Below, piece after piece: positions 38,969-47,879 of a stretch of 64,000 nt of DNA; positions within the stretch are counted from its first letter, which is position 1; each line of letters starts with the position of its first letter. This stretch comes from Duganella sp. sic0402 (lineage in GTDB: Bacteria > Pseudomonadota > Gammaproteobacteria > Burkholderiales > Burkholderiaceae_D), in assembly GCF_019219065.1 (NCBI RefSeq), contig NZ_JAHUWK010000001.1, forward strand, positions 992,001 to 1,056,000, in the 5' to 3' direction. The notes below the pieces were generated by a model. That model ran no database searches. It was not told where the DNA came from and saw nothing but the letters and a program-made list of their open reading frames with translations. Position numbers and translations under genes: made by a program.

Positions 38969-41215
38969 ATGAAAAAGCGTCTCTGGCTGTCTCTGGCACT
39001 GGTTTATCCCTTCATGTTAACCGGCGCCGTACACGCCGCAGACGCAGACCGCCCCTGGCTGGACGCGAAGCAGTCGCCCGACGCGCGCGCCGACCAGCTG
39101 GTGAAAGCGATGACGCTGGATGAAAAAATCCAGACCGTGTTCGCCTACTTCTCGACCGAATTCACGCCGAAGAAGCATGAGCAGCCGAAGGAAGGCCGCC
39201 CTGATTCGGCCGGCTACGTGCCGGGCATCGAGCGCCTCGGCCTGCCGCCGCAATGGCAAACCGACGCCGGTGTCGGCGTCGCCACCCAGGCGGTGTCGAA
39301 AAAACCGTACCAGCGCACTTCCCTGCCGGCCGGTATCGCCACCGCCGCCACCTGGAACACCAAGCTGGCCTTCGCGGGCGGCGCGATGATCGGCGCCGAG
39401 GCGCGTGCTTCGGGCTTCAACGTGCAGCTGGCCGGCGGGGTCAACCTGCAACGCGAGCCGCGCAATGGCCGCAACTTCGAATATGGCGGCGAAGATCCGC
39501 TGCTGGCCGGCATCATGGTCGGCGAGCAGATCCGCGGCATCCAGTCCAACCACATCATTTCCACCGTCAAGCACTACGCTTTCAACGACCAGGAAACCAA
39601 CCGCAATCACGTCAACGTCATTATCGACGACAAGAACGGCCGCATGTCGGACCTGCTGGCGCTGCAATTCGCCATCGAGCGTGGCGATCCGGGCTCGGTG
39701 ATGTGCGCGTATAACCGCGTCAACGGCGACTATGCCTGCGAACACGAATACCTGCTGAACGAGGTGCTGAAGAAGGACTGGAAGTACACCGGCTACGTCA
39801 TGTCCGACTGGGGCGCGACCCACTCGACCATTCCGGCTGCGCTGCGCGGCCTGGACCAGCAGTCCGGCTACCCGTTCGACAAATCGGATTACTTCAACGG
39901 CCCGCTGAAGGAAGCGGTGGTCAACCGCCACGTACCGCAATCGCGCCTGGATGATATGGTCAAGCGCATCACCCGCACCATGTTCGCACATGGCCTGGTC
40001 GAGCATCCGGTGTCCAAGCCGAAGTCCGACGACGCTGGCATCGACTTTGTCGCCCACGGCAAAATCAGCCAGGCCGATGCCGAAGAAGCCATCGTCCTGC
40101 TGAAGAACGATAACAGCCTGCTGCCACTGGCGGCCAATGTGCGCAGCGTCGCCGTGATCGGCGGCCATGCGGACAAGGGCGTGCTGTCGGGCGGCGGTTC
40201 GGCCCAGGTCTATCCGATCGGCCTGTCGCCGGTACCGAACGAAGGCCCGGCCCACTTCCCTGGCCCGATCGTGTTCCACCGCTCGTCGCCGATGGGCGAA
40301 CTGGCCAGGCTGACCAAGGCCAAGCTGACCTACCACGACGGCAAGGATGTCGCCGCCGCCGCCAAGCTGGCAGCGGGCAGCGATGTGGTCATCGTCTTCG
40401 CCAACCAGTGGATGGCCGAGAGCTTCGACGCAGACGACCTGTCGCTGCCGCACAAGCAGGACGATCTGATCGCCGCCATCGCCAAGGCCAATCCGAAAAC
40501 CGTGGTGGTGCTGCAAACCGGTAACCCGGTTGTTATGCCATGGCTGGACAAGGTTGGCGCGGTGCTGGAAGCCTGGTATCCGGGTACCAACGGCGGCGCG
40601 GCGATTGCGCGCGTGCTGAATGGCGATGTGAATCCATCCGGCCGCCTGCCAGCGACCTTCCCGGCCTCGCTGGACCAGCTGCCGCGTCCCAAGCTCGATG
40701 GCGACGGCAAGACCAAGGATGAGAACATCATCGAAAAGGTCACCACCAACTACAACATCGAAGGCGCTGCGGTCGGCTACAAATGGTTTGACCTGAAAGG
40801 CCTGAAGCCGCTGTTCCCATTCGGTTACGGCCTGTCGTACAGCAGCTTCTCGTATGAAGGCCTGAGCGCCAAACCGGCTGGCAATGGCATCGAAGTCAGC
40901 TTCAACATTCAGAACACCGGCAAACGCGATGGCAAGACGGTTGGCCAGGTGTATGTGTCGCCATTGGCCGGCGGCTGGGAAGCGCCGAAACGCCTGGCTG
41001 GCTGGGACAAGCTGGACCTGAAAGCCGGCGCCAGCGGCAAGGCCACGGTGAAGGTCGATCCGCGCCTGCTGGGCGTCTACGATAGCGCCAGCAAGACCTG
41101 GAAAATCGCCGCCGGTGAATACCTGGTGACGCTGGCCGATTCGGCCGGCGCCAAGCCAGCCGCCAGCGTCAAGGTCACGCTGGACGCCAAGACCGTGGAC
41201 GTGAACGGTAAATAA
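38969..41215 (+). CDS. GH3 family beta-glucosidase, exported
   Basis: A 748-residue enzyme. A signal peptide ends near GAVHA. The GH3 N-terminal barrel contains MTLDEKIQ and the catalytic nucleophile Asp280 in VMSDWGAT. The C-terminal sandwich has IVLLKNDNSLLPL and FANQWMAESFDADDLSLP, and a fibronectin type III-like domain closes the protein (GKRDGKTVGQVYVSP). It should cleave beta-glucosides in the periplasm or outside the cell. A 35-base gap follows the phosphorylase. It could process longer cello-oligosaccharides to products that are then imported; specificity is inferred. Confidence 0.92.
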   Translation: MKKRLWLSLALVYPFMLTGAVHAADADRPWLDAKQSPDARADQLVKAMTLDEKIQTVFAYFSTEFTPKKHEQPKEGRPDSAGYVPGIERLGLPPQWQTDAGVGVATQAVSKKPYQRTSLPAGIATAATWNTKLAFAGGAMIGAEARASGFNVQLAGGVNLQREPRNGRNFEYGGEDPLLAGIMVGEQIRGIQSNHIISTVKHYAFNDQETNRNHVNVIIDDKNGRMSDLLALQFAIERGDPGSVMCAYNRVNGDYACEHEYLLNEVLKKDWKYTGYVMSDWGATHSTIPAALRGLDQQSGYPFDKSDYFNGPLKEAVVNRHVPQSRLDDMVKRITRTMFAHGLVEHPVSKPKSDDAGIDFVAHGKISQADAEEAIVLLKNDNSLLPLAANVRSVAVIGGHADKGVLSGGGSAQVYPIGLSPVPNEGPAHFPGPIVFHRSSPMGELARLTKAKLTYHDGKDVAAAAKLAAGSDVVIVFANQWMAESFDADDLSLPHKQDDLIAAIAKANPKTVVVLQTGNPVVMPWLDKVGAVLEAWYPGTNGGAAIARVLNGDVNPSGRLPATFPASLDQLPRPKLDGDGKTKDENIIEKVTTNYNIEGAAVGYKWFDLKGLKPLFPFGYGLSYSSFSYEGLSAKPAGNGIEVSFNIQNTGKRDGKTVGQVYVSPLAGGWEAPKRLAGWDKLDLKAGASGKATVKVDPRLLGVYDSASKTWKIAAGEYLVTLADSAGAKPAASVKVTLDAKTVDVNGK

Positions 41216-41233
41216 GCAGCAAGCCAGCCTGCT

Positions 41234-42067
41234 TTAATCGACGGCCGACAAGGCCGTCATCAACGGCGCCTGCCCATTGCGGAAGGTGCGCTTGACGGTG
41301 GCGTCGTCAAAGTAGCGCGCATAAATCGCGCGCACGCTTTGTTCCGACGTCATCGCCTTTAATGCGGCAGCGTAGCGCTGGTGCAGCTGCGGCGATATGG
41401 TCTGCTTCGACAAGTAAATGCCGGTGAAGCGCGGGGCCGATTCCGGCAGCGGCACGATCGTCATCCGCAACTTGCTGTCCTTCAGATATTTACCGTAGAT
41501 CGGCGGCGTGGCCAGCGTGCCAGCCGCGCGGCCCAGCGCCAGCTTGCCGAACACGGTTTCAAAATCATTCACCACTTCCAGCCGGCCATGCGAGGCCAGC
41601 GTCGCCAGTTGCGTCTCGATGCCAGCGTCGTAGGCGACACCGCGCGTGACGTTGAGACGGCCTTCACCGCGCGCCACGTAGTCGGCCAGGCTGGTGTACT
41701 GGCGGCCATCCTGCTGCGTCAGCAGCAAATCGTATTGCAGATAGGCGTAAGGCAGGTAACGGGCGTAGGCATCGCGTTCGGGCGTGCGCATCGAGCCCAT
41801 GGTCATATCGATGCGGCCCGCTTCCAGTTCGATGAACAAGCGCTGGCGCGGATACCATTGGAACGCGAACTTGCAACCGGTGCGGCGCGCCATTTCATGG
41901 GCCACATCGATGGCGATGCCGGCTATCCGGCCCTGCTCGCGGTAGGAGGTATAGCCCAGGTCGCTGACGCCGACGCGTGTGACTACCGGACAGTCCGCGC
42001 CCGCGCGCGCCGCTGGACTCCAACAGCTCAAACTGGCAATCAGCAGCAAGTATTTGCGTCTCATCAT
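41234..42067 (-). CDS. Periplasmic solute-binding protein (SBP_bac_3 type)
   Basis: A 277-residue exported protein. A signal peptide (LLLIASLSCWSPAARAGA) precedes a type 2 periplasmic binding fold: GVSDLGYTSYREQGRIAGIAIDVAHEMARRTGCKF, LEAGRIDMTMGSMRTPERDAYARY, FGKLALGRAAGTL. Two cysteines (CPV and GCKF) may form a disulphide. This is the polar amino-acid-type binding domain, but no permease or ATPase gene is adjacent, so it is an orphan that could serve a distant transporter or a signalling role. It converges with the GH3 gene. Confidence 0.85.
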   Translation of the reverse strand: MMRRKYLLLIASLSCWSPAARAGADCPVVTRVGVSDLGYTSYREQGRIAGIAIDVAHEMARRTGCKFAFQWYPRQRLFIELEAGRIDMTMGSMRTPERDAYARYLPYAYLQYDLLLTQQDGRQYTSLADYVARGEGRLNVTRGVAYDAGIETQLATLASHGRLEVVNDFETVFGKLALGRAAGTLATPPIYGKYLKDSKLRMTIVPLPESAPRFTGIYLSKQTISPQLHQRYAAALKAMTSEQSVRAIYARYFDDATVKRTFRNGQAPLMTALSAVD

Positions 42068-42196
42068 GAACTCTTATCTGTTGGTAATGATGAGTTTATC
42101 TTAGGCTGCCGCGCAGGTGTGAGAAAGCGATGTTTCTGCAAAGCTTGCTTGCAATGATGCATAACCTGCGCGGCAGCTTACGGTACACTGGGCGGC

Positions 42197-43408
42197 ATGC
42201 GGCTGACTCCCAATAAGCAAGCTGAACTGCACCGCGCCTTGCAGGATGCGATGGATGATCACGCCCTGCTGGCTGCCATGCCCGACCTGCAACCGCTGGC
42301 CGGTACACCTCCCCTGCCGGTCACGCTGATCGAAGACGAGGCACTGCATGTGGTGCGGCACAAGGATAGCGGCTGCGTGCAGTTGGTCTTTCCGGGTGAG
42401 AGTGTATCCGCACCGGCCGCGCTGTCTCCGGCGCCGGCTGCCTGGAACTGGATCGTACAAGCCTCGCTGCGCGCCGGCGAGCGCATGACCCAAGCGATGA
42501 TCAACAAGATCGAAGCGCACAACAAGCCGGAACAGCTGCTGGCCTTGAACCGTGGACACGGCATGCCAGCAATGCCCGAAGACCTGGCTGCCGCGCGCGG
42601 CCGCAAAGTGCTATTGCTGGTGCATGGCGTATTCAGCTCGATCGAAGGCGGCTTCGGCGATTTGGACTTACAGCCCTTGCTGGAGCGCTATCAGGGACGC
42701 GTGTTCGGCTACGACCATTGGACCATCGCCAAAACGCCGCAACAGAACGCGCTGAACCTGCTACAGCGCCTGCCGGCCGACGCCGGCTGGGAAGTCGATA
42801 TCCTGTGCCACAGCCGTGGCGGACTGCTGGTGCGCTCGCTGCTGACCGAGGGTATGGCCGATATCGCGCGGGCTCGCGCAGGACGCATCGCCAAAGTGGG
42901 CAAAGTGATGTTTGTGGCGGCCGCCAACCAGGGTTCGCCGCTGGCCTCGCCCGACGACATCAAGCAATTCCTCAACGTGGCGGCCATGCTGGCCTCCTTC
43001 AGCGGCGGCATGGCGCTGGACCTGGTGATCGGGCTGGCGCGGATGGTGGTGTCGCTGGGCTTCGGCCGTCCCAGCGTGCAGGCGCTGGCGACCGGCTCAG
43101 CGCTGATCGCGCAGCTGGACCGCTCCGGCTCGCTGCTCAATGCCGGCAACAGCTACTACGCCCGCGCCAACTACGCCTATGGCGACTCGCTGCTGGAACG
43201 CAGCGGCGCCCTGCTGAGCCACGCGCTGCTGGAAGGCGCAAACGACCTGGTCATCCCCTACGGCAACGTCCTGCTGCCGCAAGCCACGCCGGACGCCAGC
43301 CGCCTACTCAATTTCGGCAGCGCCGAACACAAACAAAACGAGGTCTGGCACACCGAATTTTTCCAGCATCCCGCTACCAGGGAATTCCTGCTCAACAATC
43401 TCGGTTAG
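42197..43408 (+). CDS. Alpha/beta hydrolase, lipase/esterase-like
   Basis: A 403-residue predicted cytoplasmic hydrolase. The oxyanion-hole segment VLLLVHGVFSSIEGGF is near residue 140, the nucleophile elbow is CHSRGG with Ser206, and plausible acid and histidine are in GANDLVIPYGN and NEVWHTEFF near the end. The first 130 residues have no recognised domain. Similar DUF7379-type hydrolases occur beside peptidase/CHAT modules, but no such partner is present here. No signal peptide is seen. Its stop overlaps that of the convergent DUF3592 gene by 17 bases. Confidence 0.8.
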   Translation: MRLTPNKQAELHRALQDAMDDHALLAAMPDLQPLAGTPPLPVTLIEDEALHVVRHKDSGCVQLVFPGESVSAPAALSPAPAAWNWIVQASLRAGERMTQAMINKIEAHNKPEQLLALNRGHGMPAMPEDLAAARGRKVLLLVHGVFSSIEGGFGDLDLQPLLERYQGRVFGYDHWTIAKTPQQNALNLLQRLPADAGWEVDILCHSRGGLLVRSLLTEGMADIARARAGRIAKVGKVMFVAAANQGSPLASPDDIKQFLNVAAMLASFSGGMALDLVIGLARMVVSLGFGRPSVQALATGSALIAQLDRSGSLLNAGNSYYARANYAYGDSLLERSGALLSHALLEGANDLVIPYGNVLLPQATPDASRLLNFGSAEHKQNEVWHTEFFQHPATREFLLNNLG

Positions 43409-43937
43409 CTGGCTTGGGGCGCCGCAGCACACGCCTTGCGTGAACGATGCAGTAGGCGCTGAAGGCCAGCACGAATATCGCCATCAGCCAAAAAAGAAAG
43501 TCATGCCATTTCAGGCCTTCGCGCACGATCGCTGCCCGTTCCGGCGCAGCCGGATCGTAGAAAATCCGGATGCTGGTGCCAGCCGGCCGAGCGGCCAGCC
43601 AGGCGGCGACCCTCGCCTTGTCGAGGTGGCAGCCCTGGTCTGAAATGATCGACGATGTCAGCTCGCGGCTTTTGTAGCTGCGGCCATCCACCAGATAAGC
43701 ATAGCGGATACGGCCGCACCAGCTGTGGCTTCTTCCGCTTCGCTGGTACATATCGGTAGACACCACGCGCGCCTCCCCGGCCACCCAGTGATAGGCGCGC
43801 AGCTTGGGGACGCTATCCAAGGCAGCGATGCCAAGAATAAACAAGCCAAGTAGCAAGCTCAGCCAGCTGCTCAGCAAGGTTTCATGGGGCGCCTTGCCGA
43901 TTTCTTCCAGCAGCTTCTCTTGCCACTTGAATTTCAA
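43392..43937 (-). CDS. DUF3592 domain-containing membrane protein
   Basis: A 181-residue protein with two transmembrane helices, about residues 22-44 (WLSLLLGLFILGIAAL) and 150-170 (FLFWLMAIFVLAFSAYCIV). The periplasmic or cytosolic domain between them has DUF3592 features: VAGEARVVSTDMYQRSGRSHSWCGRIRYAYLVDGRSYKS and RIFYDPAAPERAAI. The function of the family is unknown. It overlaps the rnfH stop by four bases, so it is probably co-translated with rnfH-ratA. Confidence 0.85.
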   Translation of the reverse strand: MKFKWQEKLLEEIGKAPHETLLSSWLSLLLGLFILGIAALDSVPKLRAYHWVAGEARVVSTDMYQRSGRSHSWCGRIRYAYLVDGRSYKSRELTSSIISDQGCHLDKARVAAWLAARPAGTSIRIFYDPAAPERAAIVREGLKWHDFLFWLMAIFVLAFSAYCIVHARRVLRRPKPANRDC

Positions 43938-44248
43938 TGTTCTGGCTCGACAGCCTGATCGGCCGGCGCGGGGGCCTTGCGGCGGCGCCGGGCGTTTTTC
44001 GGATCGGCGATCAGCGGACGGTAGAGTTCGACGCGGTCGTGGGCGCGCAAGATGGTGTCCAATGGTTTCTTCTTGGCGTAGATGCCGGTTTGCAGCTGGC
44101 TCAGATCCAGTCCCGGCAACTCGGTCAGCACGCCGCTCAGCGCAATGGCCTGCTCCAGCGTGGTGCCGGCTGGCACCTGCAGCTCACGCAGGAATTGCAC
44201 TGCGTCGCTCGCATAGCACACCTGGATCGAAAAAGTCTCAGCCGCCAT
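43934..44248 (-). CDS. rnfH: RnfH family protein
   Basis: A 104-residue ubiquitin-like protein from the ATG at 44248; the upstream extension overlaps ratA and is not part of the family. The conserved pattern FSIQVCYASDAVQFLRELQVPAGTTLEQAIALSG, GIYAKKKPLDTILRAHDRVELYRPLIADPKNARRRR is clear. RnfH is encoded beside ratA in many gamma- and beta-proteobacteria; its role is unclear (its name comes from association with the Rnf complex). It overlaps ratA by 11 bases. Confidence 0.92.
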   Translation of the reverse strand: MAAETFSIQVCYASDAVQFLRELQVPAGTTLEQAIALSGVLTELPGLDLSQLQTGIYAKKKPLDTILRAHDRVELYRPLIADPKNARRRRKAPAPADQAVEPEH

Positions 44249-44672
44249 ACACGGTTTCCGCCCGCTTGCAGAAGGAATCGACCATGCTGTTGGCAATCAT
44301 GCCGAACACCGGGCCGATCAGCTTATCCAGCAGGCCGCTGGAAAATTCGTAGTGCAGGTCCAGCTCGATCTTGCAGGCGTCCTCGCGCAGCGGTTTAAAG
44401 GTCCACACGCCGTCCAGGCACTTGAAAGGACCGTCCACCAGCTTCATCTTGATCGACGTGGGCGCGGTGTTTTCATTCGACGTGGTAAAGCTTTGCTTGA
44501 CGCCATGGTAGTTGATGCCAACGCTGGCCACCACCGTATTGCCGTTGCGCTCCCGGATCTCGACGCCACCGCACCACGGCAGAAATTTGGGATAGTCCTC
44601 GATCGCCGCCACCAGATCGAACATTTGCTGGGCGCTGTAACCGAGGAAAACTGATTTGTGCACTACTGCCAT
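44238..44672 (-). CDS. ratA: RatA/COQ10-like START domain protein
   Basis: A 144-residue SRPBCC protein: VHKSVFLGYSAQQMFDLVAAIEDYPKFLPWCGGVEI and WTFKPLREDACKIELDLHYEFSSGLLDKLIGPVF, with a final FCKRAETVYGG. E. coli RatA was described as a ribosome-association toxin, while the same family includes the ubiquinone-binding Coq10; either role fits. It is divergent from smpB with 75 bases between them, the arrangement conserved in many proteobacteria. Confidence 0.93.
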   Translation of the reverse strand: MAVVHKSVFLGYSAQQMFDLVAAIEDYPKFLPWCGGVEIRERNGNTVVASVGINYHGVKQSFTTSNENTAPTSIKMKLVDGPFKCLDGVWTFKPLREDACKIELDLHYEFSSGLLDKLIGPVFGMIANSMVDSFCKRAETVYGG

Positions 44673-44747
44673 TGTCTAACCATTTGCTATGATGTTGAAT
44701 TATTCGCGTCTGAAGGCGCGCAGCAGTAGTTTAACCGATACCACCAC

Positions 44748-45197
44748 ATGACCATAGCCGATAACAAAAAAGCCTTTTTTGACTATTTCATCGAAGACCG
44801 CTACGAAGCCGGCATCGTGCTCGAAGGCTGGGAAGTCAAGGCCATCCGCGACAACAAGGTGCAGATCAAGGAAGCCTACGTCACCATCAAGGGCGACGAG
44901 CTGTTCCTGTTCGGCGCCCACATCAGCGCGCTGCCGACCGCCTCCACCCACATCACGCCCGACATGGTGCGCACCCGCAAGCTGCTGCTGCACCGCGAGC
45001 AGATCGACAAGCTGATCAGCAAGGTCACGCGCGCCGGCTACACCCTGGTGCCGCTCAACCTGCACTTCAAGGGCGGTCGCGTGAAATGCGAGATCGGTCT
45101 GGCCAAAGGCAAGAAAATGCACGATAAGCGTGCCACCGAGAAAGATCGCGACGGCAAACGCGAAGTCGCGCAGGCGATGAAAGTTCACAAGCGCTAA
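44748..45197 (+). CDS. smpB: SsrA-binding protein SmpB
   Basis: A 149-residue tmRNA-binding protein essential for trans-translation. [33 protein letters not shown] is the RNA-binding barrel, [14 protein letters not shown] follows, and the basic tail [19 protein letters not shown] is the segment that mimics the anticodon arm in the decoding centre. A strong terminator follows the stop codon. Confidence 0.97.
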   Translation: MTIADNKKAFFDYFIEDRYEAGIVLEGWEVKAIRDNKVQIKEAYVTIKGDELFLFGAHISALPTASTHITPDMVRTRKLLLHREQIDKLISKVTRAGYTLVPLNLHFKGGRVKCEIGLAKGKKMHDKRATEKDRDGKREVAQAMKVHKR

Positions 45198-45220
45198 ATC
45201 TGTTGCGCACGCTGTACAAA

Positions 45221-45245
45221 ACCCGGCCCCACGCCGGGTTTTTTA
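45221..45245 (+). terminator. Terminator of smpB
   Basis: AACCCGGC-cccac-GCCGGGTT is a perfect 8-base stem followed by a T-rich tail, 24 bases after the smpB stop. Confidence 0.93.
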
Positions 45246-45358
45246 TTGCGCGGAGAATTTCTAATTAGAAACATCCATGCTAAACTTGGCGGAGAGTGAT
45301 TTCACATTCACGGACATCGTGTGCCTGTGATTTGGACAATTTTGACGACGAGGCAATC

Positions 45359-46051
45359 ATGGCGCTGAAAACTGCAATGGCTCTGGTGGCTGGCATCTTG
45401 CTGGCGGGCTGCGCTTCGCGCTACACGCCAACGCCGCTGGCGGCCAACTTCCCCACCACCAAGCAGGCCAAGCTGCAAGCGGCGCATCACTGGGGCGTCA
45501 TTTCCGACAATATCTCACGGCGGGTAGCGCTGGAGCTCCGCAAGAGCCCACCCCGCCCGGTGTATATCGCTGAGCCGAAAGACCCGAGCCCATTCCAGCG
45601 CGCGCTGGCGGCGCAGCTGACCACCTCGCTGGTCAACGACGGCTATGTAGTGTCGCGCAACGCGGCCGGCTCGCTGAAAGTCGAGCTGGACGTGCAGACC
45701 CTGACCTTCAGCGCCGACCGCCCGCAATACCGTTATTACGGCGAAAAAACCGTGCTGGCGGGCGGTATCGTCGTGCTAAGCGCGCTTGACGCCGGCTTTG
45801 CTTTCAATGCGGGCACGGCGCTCGCCGCCGTTGATGGCCATCAATGGCTGAATTCACAGTTTGCGCCTGGCGAGACGCCGAAGACCGAAATCATCGTCAC
45901 CGTTTCCGTGTCCGACCAGTACCGCTATCTGGCGCGCAACACCTCGGCCTATTATGTGGCGGACACCGATCGCGTGCTGTATGGCATCATCGATCCCCAG
46001 CCCGAAGAACCTAAAATTACCCGTACCTTCCAGGTACGCGGAGATATCTGA
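45359..46051 (+). CDS. Outer-membrane lipoprotein, partner of a FlgO-like protein
   Basis: A 230-residue lipoprotein. The ATG at 45359 gives a short lipoprotein signal with lipobox LLAGC. The body has FQRALAAQLTTSLVNDGYVVSRNAAGSLKVELDVQTL, a pattern seen in FlgO-associated lipoproteins, and a hydrophobic stretch VLAGGIVVLSALDAGFAFNAGTALA. I do not recognise a named family. Its stop overlaps the start of the FlgO-domain gene by one base, so the two are co-translated and probably act together at the outer membrane. Confidence 0.75.
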   Translation: MALKTAMALVAGILLAGCASRYTPTPLAANFPTTKQAKLQAAHHWGVISDNISRRVALELRKSPPRPVYIAEPKDPSPFQRALAAQLTTSLVNDGYVVSRNAAGSLKVELDVQTLTFSADRPQYRYYGEKTVLAGGIVVLSALDAGFAFNAGTALAAVDGHQWLNSQFAPGETPKTEIIVTVSVSDQYRYLARNTSAYYVADTDRVLYGIIDPQPEEPKITRTFQVRGDI

Positions 46052-46605
46052 TGCACATGAAATCCCTGGCCCGCGTCTCCCTGCTGGCGCTGCCGCTGCT
46101 GCTGTCGGCCTGCTCGTCGACGCCGAAGAATGACGAAGGCAATTACGCCACCATTTCGCCCAACCAGTTCATCAACGCCAACTACAAGGCGGCCGATGTG
46201 CTGCTGTCGCAGCTGAATGGCAAGCTGCGCCAGGACAAGCCGCTGATCGTCGCCACGGTGGTGAATATCGATGCGCTGGAACAGACCACGACGCTGGGCC
46301 GGCTGATATCGGAGCAGCTGTCGACGCGCATGGCGCAAGGCGGCCTGAGCATGCTGGAAATGAAGTTGCGCAACAGCGTCTACCTGAAGCGCAACCAGGG
46401 CGAACTGATGCTGACACGTGAAATCGGCGAAGTGGCCACCACCCACAATGCGCAGGCGATTGTGGTCGGCTCCTACGCCGAAACCAGTGACATGGTGTTC
46501 ATCAACATCAAGGTGATCCAGCCGAACACCAACTTCGTGCTGGCTGGCCACGACTACGTGCTGGCCAAGGAAGCCATCGTCCGCTCGATGCTGCAGCGGA
46601 ATTAA
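46051..46605 (+). CDS. FlgO-domain outer-membrane lipoprotein
   Basis: A 184-residue lipoprotein with lipobox LLLSAC. The mature part matches the FlgO domain: NANYKAADVLLSQLNGKLRQDKPLIVATVVNIDALEQTTTLGRLISEQLSTRMAQGGLSMLE and VVGSYAETSDMVFINIKVIQP. Vibrio FlgO is a flagellar outer-membrane protein, but no flagellar genes lie here and many FlgO-domain proteins are not flagellar. It ends exactly where the convergent sirtuin gene ends. Confidence 0.88.
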   Translation: MHMKSLARVSLLALPLLLSACSSTPKNDEGNYATISPNQFINANYKAADVLLSQLNGKLRQDKPLIVATVVNIDALEQTTTLGRLISEQLSTRMAQGGLSMLEMKLRNSVYLKRNQGELMLTREIGEVATTHNAQAIVVGSYAETSDMVFINIKVIQPNTNFVLAGHDYVLAKEAIVRSMLQRN

Positions 46606-47442
46606 TTACACCAACAGCGGCAGCACATCGACTGCGGACGCTTCCACCTTCAAGCCGATCAAGTCATCCGCCCGGGTTTTGCCCAGGTTGATGGCAGCGA
46701 TCGGCTTGTTCGTCTGCGCCGCCAGCTTGGCGAAGCGATAGCCGGAAAACACCATCAGCGATGAGCCGACCACCAGTACGGCGTCGGCCTCATCGGCCAG
46801 TTGCAGCGCATCGGCGGTGCGCTGGGCCGGGATATTATCGCCAAAGAAAATCACGTCCGGCTGCAAGGTTCCGCCGCAGACGCTGCAATAAGGCAGATGA
46901 AAATCCTGGAACTCGTCCAGCTCGACCTCCGCATCACCATCCGGCCGCGCTTCTGGCACCACCTCGCCCACCGGCCCGCCAGGCACCAGCGATGGATTCG
47001 CCTCCAGCAGCCAGTTCTGGATCCCGATACGCGGATGCACCATGCGGCAATCCAGGCACAACACACCATGAATATTGCCATGCAGCTCAATCAGCTTACG
47101 GCTACCCGCGCGCTGATGCAAGCCATCGACGTTCTGCGTAATGATGGCGTGAATGCGCCCCGCCGCCTCCAGCTCGGCCAGCGCACGATGGCCGGCATTG
47201 GGCGCCGCCCCGGCCAAAGTCGGATACCCGGCCATACTGCGCGCCCAATACCGCCGCCGCACTGCCTCCGACTTACGGAAATCCGGTCCCTGGATAGGAT
47301 TGCGGCCACGCCGCACGCCATCCTTGTCACGGTAATCAGGAATGCCGGAAGCCGTACTCAGGCCAGCGCCGGTAAGCACCAGCACCCGCTGGTGCTGATG
47401 CAAAAACGTAAGCAGATGATCGGTTTGCTGATTCAGGTTCAT
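46606..47442 (-). CDS. Sir2-family NAD-dependent protein deacylase
   Basis: A 278-residue sirtuin. NAD-binding motif GAGLSTASGIPDYRD is at about residues 22-36, TQNVDGLHQRAG is present, and the catalytic His is in IELHGNIHGVLC. Two zinc-binding CxxC pairs lie in CLDC and CSVC. FFGDNIPAQRTADAL and VVGSSLMVFSGYRF complete the fold. It lacks the short N-terminal extension of CobB and falls with the class II-like bacterial sirtuins (SIRT4-like), whose substrates are less well known. Confidence 0.92.
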   Translation of the reverse strand: MNLNQQTDHLLTFLHQHQRVLVLTGAGLSTASGIPDYRDKDGVRRGRNPIQGPDFRKSEAVRRRYWARSMAGYPTLAGAAPNAGHRALAELEAAGRIHAIITQNVDGLHQRAGSRKLIELHGNIHGVLCLDCRMVHPRIGIQNWLLEANPSLVPGGPVGEVVPEARPDGDAEVELDEFQDFHLPYCSVCGGTLQPDVIFFGDNIPAQRTADALQLADEADAVLVVGSSLMVFSGYRFAKLAAQTNKPIAAINLGKTRADDLIGLKVEASAVDVLPLLV

Positions 47443-47467
47443 CCCCGAATGTTACAGCAATCCGGGA

Positions 47468-47875
47468 TCAGAGGCGGGAGCGGAGGTCTTCGACGGCGGC
47501 CAGCCAGTCCTTGTAATGTTCGCTTTCTTCCCAGAGCTGACGCAGTTCGCTGTCGGCGGAGAGGATGCGTTCCAGCGCGCGGACGGCTTTGTCGGCCAGG
47601 TCGGCGCGGTGTTTGGCTTTGGGCTTGCGCGCGGCGACCCATTCGTCAACCGGGGCGCTGTCTTGCGTGGACGGGCCGCCTTTGCCTTGCAGGCGCGCCA
47701 GTACTTCAATGGCCACCAGGGCTTCGGCGGCGAATGGCGCGTCCAGTTCGCCCGCCGCGTCCAAGGCGGTGTTGAGCGTGTCCTCCACCGCGTCCAGATT
47801 GCTGGTTTCGTGCAGGTCCTGTGCCCAGTCCTGCGCGTAGTCGTTGCCGAACGCGTCTACCGCCCACGTGCCCAT
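47468..47875 (-). CDS. DUF4259 domain-containing protein
   Basis: A 135-residue acidic cytoplasmic protein starting MGTWAVDAFGNDYAQDWAQDL, the hallmark of DUF4259. Two further helices follow (LDAPFAAEALVAIEVLARLQG and DLADKAVRALERILSADSELRQLW), ending in a DWLAAVEDLRSRL. No catalytic motif is evident and the function is unknown. It sits between the sirtuin and the stomatin-like gene, with only four bases to the latter. Confidence 0.88.
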   Translation of the reverse strand: MGTWAVDAFGNDYAQDWAQDLHETSNLDAVEDTLNTALDAAGELDAPFAAEALVAIEVLARLQGKGGPSTQDSAPVDEWVAARKPKAKHRADLADKAVRALERILSADSELRQLWEESEHYKDWLAAVEDLRSRL

Positions 47876-47879
47876 AGTC

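Noticed and set aside
31642..43408. A CBASS-like defence system built from the SLATT-like protein and the alpha/beta hydrolase
   Set aside because: The genes are 10 kb apart and no nucleotidyltransferase, sensor or CHAT/peptidase partner is present.
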